Assembly: GCA_039619475.1 (NCBI GenBank)
Contig: CM077115.1
Span: forward strand, 177,700,060 to 177,764,059
Length of the DNA: 64,000 nt
Direction: 5' to 3'
Origin: Icerya purchasi
Lineage: Eukaryota; Arthropoda; Insecta; Hemiptera; Monophlebidae
The notes beneath the pieces were generated by a model. The model was not told where the DNA came from and made no database searches. It saw only the letters and a program-made list of their open reading frames with translations. Position 1 is the stretch's first letter. The number at the start of each line of letters is the position of its first letter. The position numbers and the translations under genes are program-made. Shown one piece after another: positions 13,301 through 25,964 of this stretch.

Positions 13301-15832
13301 TCAGAATTTTTCAAGGTAAAGGGAGAAAATATCAGCTGGCGCAGAATTAACAATATTTTACTAATTGCACCTGTACGATGAGTTTCATGTGTTGAACTAA
13401 GCGCGCATGTTCGTTACGAACAGCCGTGTTTCTTAATTGTTCCGAGTTACGTAAATTACAAATCGATTAGACTTTGTTACATTTGACAATCATAATCGAG
13501 CTCCGTTTCTATCAGCTACGAATGAAACTGCTAAAACTCGTTAACGGGATCCGTCTGCAACTAGTCGTGATGTCACTAACTGCTTCTGTAGGCTTACTTA
13601 GTACTTATGTATATTTGTCTCTTAGTTGTCTATCTAGAGCGCCCGATTAATAGTATCCGAACTCAGATGTATGGTTTGGGCTAACGGGGTGCCTAAAGTT
13701 ACCTACATCTTTGTTTTGACGCTACCACCGCTGCATATGATGAACTGCGCTGGTTTTCCGGCTTACCAGCAATTGTTGCATCAGTCGTTTTCATTTGTAA
13801 ATGTTTCTGACGACCAAACTGATATTCTCCTTGTCAGGTACACCTTTCATCGGGAAATATTCTTCGCATGAATAAAACGGCACGTGTCGGGATTCACCCT
13901 TTGGCTTCTTGGGGTATTCATCGAGCATAATATAGATTAGCCGGACTGTCTCTTTTGCTTGGCCAATTATCCAACTCGTAGAATATATTCGCGCTACACT
14001 ACTGTCAATAAACGACCCGGCCAGAGTTGCGTGAATTCTCTTCCTTACCAGAACTTTATTTATAAGGGCCGGCTGCGCAAGTTGCATTCTCTCATTTGCG
14101 TTTTTTTTTCTTTCAAGTACCACATTCCGAATTGCGCACCTGTTGGCTAAGTGGCGAAATCTCGCAAAAACGCGCAACACGCGAATTCACATTTCGGGCC
14201 AATGACATTTTGCGCATTTCGGCTGTCCCTTTTTTTATTGATTTAAAATCATCGGCCTGAAGACGAGAAAACGAACGAATGTTGAAAGTGATAGGAAGAC
14301 GTCCTTACAGAGGGAGCTGGTTCGATTGTTGGTAGAAGCATGTAAAAATTGAATATGGGGAAAGCTATAGTAAATTCGACAACGATTATTACCGGTTGAA
14401 AATGGAGCGGATGCGGAGGGAAGCTAATGAGCGTTAGGTACAGCGGAAAAAAAAAGACGCGTAGTAATGCGCGTGTACGGTGGGCAGTTTAGTGTTTTAT
14501 TTCGGACCGGGGCGAGGGAAGAGGCGGTGGCAGTTTAGGGTGCACTGATTTGGAAAGTTATTCTGTCACGAACAAACAAACAGAGTCGGCAGCACAATAA
14601 CAATTGGCGTTTGTCGTTAGTGTGTGGTTTTGTTGTTTGGTCTGGAAAATTATTACTATCGTAACTGCTCGTGTGATTTATACTATTATAGTTTTGAAAT
14701 ATCGTCATTGGAAAAGCTCTTATCGCTTCACTGATACTACCTCTTTGGGACTTGGGGTTAACCATTTAGCCGGTCGTTTGACCAGCTAGTCAACACAAAC
14801 ACACGCTAATAAATGAACCTCTCTGCACACTGCCGAGCTCGCTGATTCTGATGGCACTTTTACGCTCTGATATATTTCTACCACCTGTATCTGATATCAG
14901 AGCAACTTTCCGAATTCTCCCTACTGGTCAGCTTGTTGCCAAGTTTCTATTTATTCTCCTGCTAATTCGGATCACGCAGTTTTTTCGGTAATTTATTATT
15001 TTTATTTTTAAACTTTTCTCTCCACCTAACATAACCACTATGCTTGTGCATATATATATATTTATATTTTATATATTAGCATTGTTTTACATTAAAATAA
15101 GCTTGGGAGTTGCACAGCTGGAGTTTGATATATACATGTAATGTATGGAACTGGTATGGAATGGAAAGAAATGAATAACAAAGCAACAGTCGTTAAGGTT
15201 TTATTGAAAAAATATGATAAAATTTCCTGTTTAAATAACGTATTCTAATTGGAGTTGAAGTTCCAAGCCAAATATTAATTCAGATTATAGGATGAATATA
15301 TTCTTTAAGCACTCTGTGCATGCGAGAATGTTTTCGTTAATATTAAGAACCATTATTGTTATAGATATTTTTATTAATAATGTGATATGTTACTTCTGAG
15401 TAATATGCTTCGTGTAATTGGGCTAACGCCTGTATGCAACACACCAATATTTAAATAAATAAATAAATAAATAAATTATTTAGTAATGTTTTCGTTCTTT
15501 GTGGAGCTATCACGAAATAAAGGGAATGCACGGGCTAAATTTAAAAAGTTAAAAAAAAAATCTTTCTTTTGTACTCTTTTCAATAGAAAAAATTTTTTAG
15601 TATACGTAAGTTGTACATGTTCCAATAAATACAATGAAATATATGTACTTGCGTGTTTAACGAATCTGAAATCTGAGTACTTTACGCATTTCTCGATATC
15701 TTGCGAGGGCGTTTACGAAAATGCCGTATTTTTTAATTTTCAAAAATCCAAGTAAAAAGCCAAGTGCAATCGACTAATTAATTATGAACAGCTTTCACTG
15801 TATTTATTAATTAAACTTATTGTTTATGTATA
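10332..15832. other. Long AT-rich stretch without recognisable genes
   Basis: About 5.5 kb with A/T runs, scattered short frames and an AAAT microsatellite at 15454-15478. The longest frame is 129 codons on the minus strand (13791-14180). It has no recognisable motif, and a length of this order can arise by chance. It may be intergenic or intronic DNA. Confidence 0.45.
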
Positions 15833-15927
15833 TTCACAACAAATAAATTTTTAACACGTAATTAAAAAAAACTATATACATATATATAATTTTTTTAATT
15901 ACGTGTTAAAAATTTATTTGTTGTGAA
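15833..15927. repeat. Perfect 38-bp inverted repeat with 19-nt loop
   Basis: Arm 15833-15870 is an exact reverse complement of arm 15890-15927. The loop (15871-15889) is a TATA-rich 19-mer. There are no mismatches, which implies recent origin or selection. No flanking direct repeat was evident. Confidence 0.93.
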
Positions 15928-18459
15928 TGAACATCTTTGTTAGAGAGAATCGGTGTTATTATTTGACATTCGTTCTTATCGTAATAACTACTTTCGGCTA
16001 CATATATCTAAGTTTCTATCGAATATTGCTCTAGAGTGTCTTTTATTTATCTGGCTTTTACGGTGTTATTTTTTATTAATCCTGTTTGTTACCGCATGAC
16101 TTTAATTAATTCGTTATATTTATTCGTGGATTCCGTCTTAAATTTTCTGGTAGAAAATCTACGACCAGATACGAAGAAGTCTGATTAGTCTTAATAACAA
16201 CGTATGCTGAACGCTTATTGAAAAATAACGTCATAAAAGCCCGATACTGTAACAATAATAAAAATACATCCGAAAGAAAACTAGATCAGAGCGCCGTTAG
16301 ACGACCGAGTATCAAGTAATAGAGCAATTCTGTGTCCAAAGTATTAAAAACTTTTTAAAACCAGTGTGATCATGCTATTAATCGTATTATGATTATCCGA
16401 TTGCTATTATTTTGTTTGATTTTCTTCTTCTATTTTCTCGAAGGTTTTTGTTTCCTCGATGATATTTCAATGATACCCCGGGAGAATATTTTGTTTTTTA
16501 AATAAAACATAGCCGAGCAGTTGTATTAGTGTTCTTTTTCGTTTGCTTTTAGGATGCTATTCCCGAAAACATTTCTAATATAACATATTATAACGATTTA
16601 CGTTCGTCTGAAATGTTTATTAACGTTTATAATTATGCGTTATTTTATTTTACTGGCTAATTAACGGACGCAATGCATAGCGAGACACATGTAACATTGC
16701 GAGTGTTTTAAAGTAGCCAGTTTTGGCCTGCGATTTAACGCGACACAGGAGTCTTGTAAAGTTGATAGAGTATTTTTCGTCTGCGACGCATACTTTTGAC
16801 GAGCTTGAAAAACCCGGCACGATAAGTCGTCGAGAGACGGCACTCGTTATTTAATTATATTAACGAAGCAATTTTGCTCGCAGCGGCACCGTTTAATAAT
16901 ACGTGAACACATGTATTCTCTAAAGTATGAAACGTGTTCTACTTATTCTCAGACATCTCGCTCCAGTTTGATTAAAACTCAGTTAATTAAAAGCCCTGTG
17001 TATCGCTTCCATTCGAAAACTCATTATGTTCTATAGAGCTAAATAACCACCGTTCTCGTTACCCAGTCGAAGTGGAAATTTTTTTACTATCCAAAATTCA
17101 CTCTATCGCCACCAGAGTATAAGAAAATTTTAATTATACCGAACCGGATTTTACAAAAATAGCACCGAAGAAAGCTGAACAGAAACGTGACCTTGTATTT
17201 ATTTATGTATTTCGCAATCGTGCGGGGCAGGAATTAAATAAAAAAGCGATAAATTTTAAAATTCCAGGTTAACCGAAATTTGTATATTAAAAAAAAAAAA
17301 CCTAAAAAAAGTCCCGCTAACTCTGGTTATGTTATTGCAATTTTTGATTTTTTCTAACGTCACCCTTATTCAAAATAGGCTATTATTAATGATACACGTC
17401 AAAAAAAAAAAAATAAAAAAAAACAAAAAACGAGCGCCCTTATTTTTAGGGAACAAAAATTTTTACTCAGAGCCCCGAAAAGTTAAATTTTATAAGGGGA
17501 AAATATAGTTATTTTTAGTTTTAGCGAAGGGTTTGTTTCCGTGCAATATTCGATAGACGATTTTACGTTTGTAGACATTTTCACGCATCTAATATGCGAA
17601 ATTGACAATCTTTTGTTTACTTTTAACGTCTTTAGCTCGAACTCTACTTCATCCTAGTAGCTATAGCGCAAGTAATATTAACGCCCTTTTTCAAAGTGAT
17701 TATTTACACCGGACGTAGATATAAATATTAGCGTAATGTAATATTTCTGAAATTGCTTGTTGCTTTGTATCATGCATTTAGCATTTGAATCGCACGGATA
17801 TATGCAATTAAGATTTTTATAAACCAAATATGGTTATTAGTTCATCAATTAATATTGTACAAAATTAATAATAAATGATATTCTTTTTAAAAACTTATTA
17901 ATCGATTAATTCGAGAACGTTTTTAACGGTCATAACATCAAGGTCAGAGAAATTCAATGATTTTCTTGTTTGGAATTAATTGAATGGCGGACGTATTTTT
18001 GAAGTAAAAAAGAAAAATCGTTCCTAAGCGATGAAAAACTATTTACTATAATATCGTGTAAACATCGATTATATTGAGCTTTTTGCAATGTTTATTTAAA
18101 ACTTTCGATAAAGTTAGACATTTTGTGCGTAAGATTAAAATTTTTCCCTGTAGAGTGATGGGTCTAGTTTAAAATTAAGTTTTCCTTTCTCATAATACGA
18201 TATTTTTGTTAATATTGATCGCTAGCGGCCGATTGGCTGGAACGACCATTGGACTCCAGCGGATGATGATTTCGGGGTTCTCTTGTTCTAGCGGGTGAGA
18301 GGAAATGATTAAGATGTTAATAATAATCGTTATTAGCGTATAAATCGCTAAACGCGCATTATCGCTTGCATCTCTGCAGACTGTACAACGACAAATCAAA
18401 CTTTATACAATATCAGTTTGATGAATTGCCGTTTCGTTAATTGTCATCTGTACAACGAG
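15928..18459. other. No gene recognised
   Basis: AT-rich, with long A tracts around 17290-17300 and 17401-17430. No protein or repeat similarity was seen. Confidence 0.4.
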
Positions 18460-18472
18460 AATATATATATAT

Positions 18473-18525
<53 letters not shown>
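18460..18525. repeat. (AT)n microsatellite
   Basis: About 65 bp of alternating A and T with one interruption (AAAT near 18484). The apparent reading frame through it (isoleucine/tyrosine run) is an artefact of the repeat. Confidence 0.97.
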
Positions 18526-18529
<4 letters not shown>

Positions 18530-19920
18530 TAGAAGTACTAGCACCTCGAAATGGAGCCCACTATACGATTTTGAGAAATTTTCGGACTGCGCGTTTAATT
18601 GCCAATTAAAGATAACATCACCTATTATCCTCTATTCTGATTGCCCGGAGAGTCGAATATATTAGACTTTAGCCCAAATTTAACCCCTTGCCCCGTATAG
18701 AAGACGCGGCATCAACATGCTTGTTTTGTGTGGTGCAAGTAGTAGTGCGGGAAACAGTATCGCGCTACTAATGTGCTGTTATAAAAATATTTTTTGCTAA
18801 TCAGCTAATTACCTCGGCTAGACGGAAATGCCGATTTACTTATAAAAGCAGTTTTACCTGGCACAGTGGGAAAATCGAGAAGAATGAGACGAGGGGAAAA
18901 AGAGGTTTTAGGGACTGTCCTAAACGCCTTCGCTAGGTTTTCATTTTAATATTTCTTAAATATTTTGCAAACTCGCGTTTACCTTACATTTCTTCGAACC
19001 TAGTTACTCGGCACAGTTCAAAATACGGCTGTGAAATCAATAAAAAAAAAAATAAACAAAACGTAGATCACTGAAGCATAATTCTCGTTGGTAATTTCTT
19101 GAGGGGACTATCTCGAATATTATTTTATCATTTCTTTTTCTCTCTTTTTTTTTTTTCTTTATTTTTATCTAACTCAATCATTACTGTCCAACACCCCTTA
19201 TTCTGTGGATATTGAGATTTTGTGCTCTTGTTAATTTGAACTCAACGGTTTTGAGACAGAAACAGATGAATCGCTCTCACCGCTCTGGTTATTTTCAATC
19301 CATGCAGTATTTAAATTCTATTTGTGGTCCGCCGAATGACCGAAAAAGCTCGATTCTTTCGACGTTGCTTATTCGCCATTGTGATCGTTTTTCGAAACAG
19401 AATTATCGCTTTTTTCAATTTGTTTTGCAACTTTTTACAAACCGTCTGCCTATTAACGCTAAATGTACATCCTAAAAAATATCCAAGGCTCCGAACCATA
19501 ACATTTTTCGTCTCCGTTTTCATTCCGTTTCAGTCTAAAAAAAGAAAATCGGCCTAATTTTGGTTTTTGTTCTAACGAAAATAATGCTTTTCTTTTATTT
19601 TTTCTTTTCGTTTCGTTTATTAAAGTTAATTTCTGAGGAAAAGTAACGAATATTTTTCTGTTTTCTAAAAAAAATGCCGACTTTAAGATTTAATCTAAAA
19701 ATTTCATAAAAATGCACTATATTTCAGGGTAATATGCATATTAGGTAATTCTTACACAACATTAATACTTTACCTAGAGTCGGCACCAAATTCAAATTAT
19801 AATAATATTTAGAAACAATTTATTAAGTATAACGCAAACAAATCATTCGTTTTCTATAAAAGCCAAGTGTACTAGAAAACTAATGTTGGTTAAGAAAGTT
19901 GTACTTTGAAATGTATTATA
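18526..19920. other. No gene recognised
   Basis: AT-rich sequence with pyrimidine runs near 19130-19165. Overlapping short frames on both strands around 19212-19557 look like chance openings. Confidence 0.4.
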
Positions 19921-19921
19921 T

Positions 19922-21165
19922 TTTTTTTCAAAATTATTATTTTTATTATTGTTATTATTATTAAATTAAATTAACGCGCCATGTGCAGCAACTAAGGCTA
20001 GAAGCCCGATAGTAGGAGAAGTATCGTGGAATAGATACCGGATTGATGGAGTAAAGTGACTAAATTAGACTGAAAAGAAGTGCCTTCTTTGAAGAGAGGA
20101 GGAAGTGAAGGAGGACGGTTGAGTGACATCCTCGACGAGGAGTATAAGGGATAGTCGATTTATCGGAGAGGGAGAGTTGTTGATAAAAGGTAATGAGTCG
20201 CGTATGGTCGCTGGTGATGAAATAATCTCTGCGGTGTGGAAGCGAAGTTACCCAAGGTTGAACTGAGAGCTTGACCACATTGTTTGGCGAAGTCAACAGC
20301 CAGCTTCCTTTGCTATAATGTGAAAAGTCCTGGATTTTATGTATTTCTTAAAGTCAGATGCTGGTACTGGAAGATCTGGCACTGGCAAAAACGTAGCAGC
20401 AGTCTTCCTTGCCGCTTTATCACAGCCAGTTCATTCTCATGAATCTCAACGTGAGCCCCGGGAACCTCACTTTTTCATTCAGTCCTACCGGTACCAGTTT
20501 TATCTTTGGCTACCGGGAGCTGCTCGTGCTTGAGCAAAAAGTGCTGGGAAGAGAGTCGGAATATGCAATTGACGCGGTTGATTAGTATCATCGAAGTTCT
20601 CTAAGAATTCCACAGCGAGATAAATTAAACGCCGGGGAAACGAATAACGCAATGATGACTACTTCGTACCTGACAACTGAGCAACCAACAAATCCGTTTA
20701 ACGAAGATGCGAAACGCCGCTGATCCAGAGGTGCGTATCGTAGCACTTCTTTCTTGATTTCTTCGATGGGCAGGTATTCTCTCTTGAGACTGTAGAAATT
20801 CAGTCTGATTATATCGCCTTTCCATGGAAGCAGAACAGCAATCGTATAATGGAACATTTATTGTCAATAAGAAGTTGTCGAAGAAGACCAGAACTGTTGT
20901 AATAGCTTCGACGAAGATGGAGTAGTAGATGGAAATAATTTAGGAGACGGAAAGCCAGAAACCTTAGAATGCACTCTAAAGTTGGCTAAAAGAAATCAAT
21001 GACGATTATCAGGAGGCCATTCTGTCAGACTGTAGGCTACCGATAGTTGTGTAGTTCGGAATGCTTCTGTAGCCAAGCGGAGAGCAGAATTTTGGATGAC
21101 ATTGATGGTCTTCAGAATGAGTTTGCTGTAGAATATATCGCGGCTCCATAATAATCGGTTATTGA
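19922..21165 (-). pseudogene. I/Jockey-like LINE remnant (RT thumb + RNase H), minus strand
   Basis: On the minus strand the RT thumb is clear: INVIQNSALRLATEAFRTT (about 21115-21055), the conserved block of I/Jockey-superfamily reverse transcriptases. Further along is a degraded RNase H signature, GAHVEIHENELAVIKRQGR (about 20455-20400), which corresponds to the family pattern H-x-G-I-x-G-N-E-x-A-D with the first glycine changed and D replaced by V. The element then runs to a 3' end ACATGGCGCG near 19975, followed by a tail rich in TAA and TTTAA units (about 19975-19922). Such microsatellite tails are known for I-type elements. Frames are broken throughout. It differs from family 1 in sequence and tail. 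Confidence 0.82.
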
Positions 21166-23640
21166 TCAGATCAGACAGTGATAAATATACGCAACAAACA
21201 GATTAATTAGTGCATTTTTATTAAATTTTAAAAAGTTTTCAAAGTCGGTTTTTATTTTGTTTAAAAATTATTTCACAATTTTTAGCGTAAATTACTTGAA
21301 TGGTAATGTGATCAGGCCAAAATGATGCTACTATTTGTACTGTTAAAGTTATTCATTCAAAGGTAATGTTCAAATTCCATCAGTAATGAGCTTACGAATC
21401 GCGCTTTGGGGGTTTCAAATTCATTCGCTCGAATCTACATTTTCATATGGTATGTAACATTGATAATAATTCTTTAAGTCACTCGCGTTCATCACCGTTT
21501 AGTTTTAAAATTTTAAGTATTCATATTTTTCTTGTATTCTAATGACAATTTTTTGACTAATTTTAATCTGGTTACAAGTCTCGGTGAATAGTTAGCGATA
21601 CTTGGCGGTGATATACTTATATGGAACCACCACTGACTGATGCAGTTTTTAATAAACGAAGGATTATTCGAATTAGTTAAAAGTTGTACGCAGTAATGTC
21701 ATGTAACTGGCGATGTGGCGGTTTCAAATTCGCCTTTTTTTTTTTTTTTTTTTATTCGAATCTACACATTTCCGTGTGGTAATTAACGCATGATATAATA
21801 TTTTAATTTTTTGTCTCATTGAAAATCAACTTTGTTTTCAATTCAAATTTCCATCGTAAATTGGTAGTATTTTAAGTCAATTAGGTGTGTTATATTACTA
21901 AAAAAACTTATACAAAGAGACTACACATTTTCACCTTTTGTTGGTAATGTTAAAATCATCGACACGGTATCACCATTGACTGGTACGTTTTTCAATCACC
22001 AAGCAAAATCGGTCCACATGGGCACAAGTTTTGCGCGAAGAAACATAAAAAAGCATACGTGACGAATATTTTTGAAAAAGAAGTTATAGCTCGTCCGTTT
22101 TTTTTTTTGTTTTTTTTTTTTTTGTGTTTGTTCTCGCATAACTTTTGCCTGTATGTACACAGATTTTAACGATTCTTTGTTCATTTAGAAGTGCACCGGT
22201 CAGCGGCTCCGGTACCCTGTGAGTACCAATGAATATCAGTGGGCAGTCATCAAATAAAGAAGGTCTCTTTAGATAAATTTTTAATACAACAATCGTGGCT
22301 GACTTCAAGTATCAGTGTTATTTACCATACAAATGTGGATTTGCATCAACGAATTTGACCCTCATAGTGCTATTTAAAAGCTCATCATTCACAGAAATAT
22401 TACGTGCTTACATTACTGCACATTGCTTTTGATCCCGTAGTGTGTGATTCGAGATTCCCTTTGTGTAATTGCAATGTCGGGGGTCCACACATAAGTACAG
22501 GTGAATATCAGCGATGAGTAGTCATTAGATAACGTTTAACGAAAACAGTTTCCTTAGAGAGTTTCCTTTCTTAGTGTGTAATCTCAGATGAAAATTGACC
22601 GAAAATTTTTCATTAGAATACAGCGAAAATATGTTCATGTTTTTAAAATTAAACGGACGATAATGAGTTAAAGTATTATTAATAGTGTCATTCCTATGGA
22701 TTTCGAGCCATGTCGAAGTACGTAAGAGCGACGAAGTTGACTTCGTAGCACGATCTGCAATATAGTCATCTGTGCCAGAGAATTTGAGTGTTAATATTGC
22801 AAAAGTATCCGTAGCATCTGGCAGACAAAACAAAAGCGAGCAGATCCTCAAATTGAAATTTACCGCCACTACATCAAGCACCTTTCTTTGCATCGCCTTT
22901 AGGGATATCTACTCTAAAAACGGCCTCTTCAGCCGGGTTAATCCCCGCTACCAGAGAAGTAGTGGTGGTAGATTTCTTTAAAACGATGAATTGAAAATCA
23001 ACGAAAAAGTTTGTGTTTAAAAAAAAGTTAAAAATATCCTAGAAATGATTAAGCGTTTGAAATTTTGATAAACTGAGATAAAATGATTAATTAAAATTAA
23101 CACTTGGTAACGTCATACTAGTAGACATTTCGTATCGATGAATTCTGCCGTCCGACTCATCCGATAAATTTTTGGTAGGATTGCCTCAGCAGCCGGGGTT
23201 TCATCGTTGGCATCACAATGCGGTTCCCGATACTTTGTAAGATTGTATCACCTTTACGAGTTTTCAGATCAGACTTTTTTTTTTTTTTTTGGCGCGCCAT
23301 CATTTGTGTTCATTTAATTAAAACAACGTACGATACTTTCAATATCTTTTCTAATAGTCACTTTTTTTCAGCGAATATTCACGAGCGCATTGCAAATGGT
23401 TTTCACGAATGACGTTATAGATGAAACTTATTTTTAGTTGTTTACGTTTTTGAATTACATAATCCGAACTTCCGTGCGATGTTAGTTTGTTTTTGAAATG
23501 ATACACCTCTCTTTTTTCTTTTCTTTGTTTTTGTAATATTGTAGTTCTTTTCAAATTCAGCGCATTACATGAGTTGACTTTTTCGCAATTTTAAATATAA
23601 TAAGTCGAACCTACTGTATTTCACCATTTTTAGGAAAACA
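21166..23640. other. No gene recognised
   Basis: AT-rich. It includes T/A runs at about 21737-21756 and 22100-22122. A T18 run (about 23276-23293) is followed by GGCGCGCCA, which on the minus strand looks like a LINE 3' terminus. The short frames here are not recognisable. Confidence 0.4.
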
Positions 23641-23679
23641 AAGATCTTGGTGGTACCGTGAAACGCCCTAAAAATAATA

Positions 23680-24345
23680 ATCCTAAACAACGACAAAATA
23701 GATGTAAATGAGCGAATGAAGTGCGGTCGGGAGTATGGATAAATAAGAAAGACGATCGTCCGGATGATAAGGAAATAAGACGTGGAATAAGTCTAAAAAT
23801 CCGCTGTTTTGCGAATCAGGAAAGCTTTAACCCTACATTGCTTAACATTAATATCAGACTATTGAAATGCTACGTGTGATCTGTTTTATTATTTGGCTGC
23901 GAAGCGTGGACATTACAAAAAAATAACTGCTGATGTGGTGCTACAGGCCTTCGAACTGTGGCGTTATCGCCGCGTACTATAATACTGCGGACCGCGAAAG
24001 GGCCCAATGTTGAAGTAAAGCGAGACGGATGAAGAAAGATACCGCGACGAGCTACTAGACATTATTTAAATAGACCTAATATCTCAGTCAGATAACTACT
24101 ACCCAGCCCAAAATACTAACTGCACACTAAATACGAGAAAGAAGAGCAGTCGGTAAAAAAACCCCACTTCTTGGACATGTAATATAAAAATGAGGCCTAG
24201 GAAAGTGTCGAGTCTTCAACTTAGCGCAAGATGGAGAAAAAGTTAATAACACCGGCAGCGTCGACGGTCCGATGACTAAGTGCCAGTCGAGCGCTTAAAG
24301 AAGAGCAGAAATATAGTACAATGGCGTTATTTCTGAAGGTTGTTC
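23680..24345 (+). pseudogene. RTE/R4-like reverse transcriptase remnant (C-terminal part)
   Basis: The plus-strand translation contains KDDRPDDKEIRRGISL (about 23745-23800) and then NIRLLKCYV, a stop, and SVLLFGCEAWTLQK (about 23850-23925). This is the block C-Y-V-W-S-x-L-L-Y-G-C-E-x-W-T-L seen at the C-terminal side of RTE/R4-type non-LTR reverse transcriptases, here with TGA in place of the tryptophan codon. Later there are fragments of the family's tail (about 24170-24340), such as LGHVI and a GRRR/ALFRAA-like region in shifted frames. It is heavily mutated and non-functional. It belongs to a different lineage from the RNase H elements in this window. Confidence 0.75.
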
Positions 24346-25169
24346 ATTTTGCCCAACAGAATTTAAATGACTTTTTTCTCTGGTTTTTTCTCTGGTTTTC
24401 ACGGACTACTAATCTTAAGTGTTGCAATTCACTAGTTTATTAAATCTGTCCGGATCTTCATAAGAAATAGTGACTCTCGGTTCACTTTTCCTTTCAAATT
24501 CTTTCATTTTCCTTTCCTCTTAATCATAATTTCTCGTTCTCTCCGGTTTTTTTTCCTTTCTTTTTCTCGAGTATCATTTTTTCCTTATATACTTAACCTA
24601 ATATATTTCTTTGTATTTTTAAAAAGTTCTGAATTTCACGTTATCTTTTTATTTACAAAATTTGAAAATAATCCAATATTAATTAAACGGCTAGATTAAA
24701 AATTTAAAACATTCGAATAATGAATGAAACGAACGCATTTGGCGTTTATCGTGGTAGCGATCAACAAGTCACAAGGGTCAAGTTTTGCTAAAATCAGATT
24801 GATTGTGAAGACGACGGTACAATATTTTTGCACGGCTAACTTCGCGATGTGCCAATGAACAGAAAAACGTACGGAATGTTTGTATTTGAAGAAGCGTTTC
24901 TTAGACAGAAGGGGCATGGTGGGAGGTTGGTAAGTGATACATCGGAGGACAAACCTTTCGGGTATAATTACACAATAAATTATTACAAAAATACAATTAT
25001 TAAAGTATACAAAATTAAAAAATTTTTGATTGAATATCTCTTCGGGGAAATAAAGTAAGATGGGAGATACTTTCCAAAGGTTGAGTGATTAGTCAATTTT
25101 AAACTGTTTCAAATTTAATTGGATAGATCCATTTTATTGAAACAGTGGGGTGATCCATGGGGATCACAT
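24346..25169. other. No gene recognised
   Basis: Pyrimidine-rich then AT-rich sequence. Two short opposing frames at 24696-24917 and 24849-25058 resemble nothing known to me. Confidence 0.4.
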
Positions 25170-25964
25170 GGCGCTATTCTCTTCTTCTTAAATATATATA
25201 TTTAACTCCCTTCTCCTATCCCGGTTCTATTTTTTCCACTTGGAACACTTTCATCGTCGTCGCGATCTCTAAACCCAACTCTCTTCTACTTTGTCCGATC
25301 TCTCTTGTTCCTGCGCGGAGAATTTTTGAAAGTTTCACCAACGGATGTCTAATCTCATGCCTTGAATGATCTGTTACGCAACAATATTTTTGCTTTTTAT
25401 CCTATTGTATCAGTACACTTTTATAAGGCGCATGTGTACACATTATTTATCAGTAAAAAGTTCCTTATCGCTTCTTTCGTGTCGACGTCACTGTTGCCTT
25501 TGATAATGTCCACCTGTCTCCATTCTCTTTCATTTTACCCTTTCTTTTATTATTTCGATCTCCTTTTCTCTCCTTGTGTTATTAACCTCTTCCCCCGTCT
25601 CTATTCCGTTTCCAGATTAGCCTTTCGCATCTTATTTCAGTCTAACCTCTTGTTCAACGTATATCTTATTAAAGAAATTCTTTGTCCTCTTTTTTACCAA
25701 CGATATTCATATTTACTCCACCTATCGCAACATCTCTATGTCTAACACTCCATTTCAAAACTTTTCAACAACGTTAGAAAACGCTTTAACCAATATTCAT
25801 CTTTTCATTTTCCTCAATAAATCCTCTACCGCTCGTCGACCTTTAGACGCTTTCTTAATTAATCTCTCCTTAAAGAATGGTTCAATCTTTTTCACTTTTC
25901 ACTCTGGTTCAGAGTATTTTAGGAAAGTTGTTTTTCGTTCCGTAAGCACATTAATCTTATATAT
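25170..25964 (+). pseudogene. Family 1 LINE ORF2 fragment, left half (split by LTR element)
   Basis: The sequence aligns by eye with the RT part of the near-complete family 1 ORF2 (its 58360-59130 region). A counterpart of PPSWSAFIVIPIPKK starts near 25235, followed by RRIFESF, NNIFAF and IASFV...AFDNVHLS (about 25465-25515). ENALTNIHLFIFLNKSS lies near 25775-25825. Stops and frameshifts occur throughout. The alignment breaks at 25964, where the LTR retrotransposon begins, and resumes at 31969. The copy was already decayed, or continued to decay, independently of the young-looking LTR insert. Confidence 0.85.
25961..25964. other. Candidate target-site duplication (ATAT), left copy
   Basis: ATAT immediately precedes the left LTR and also immediately follows the right LTR (31965-31968). 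A 4-6 bp duplication is usual for gypsy-type integrases, but the right flank is an AT repeat, so the match is weak evidence. Confidence 0.45.

Noticed and set aside
13791..14180. 129-codon minus-strand frame
   Set aside because: No motif, no conserved neighbour, and a length that can occur by chance. I could not support calling it a gene.
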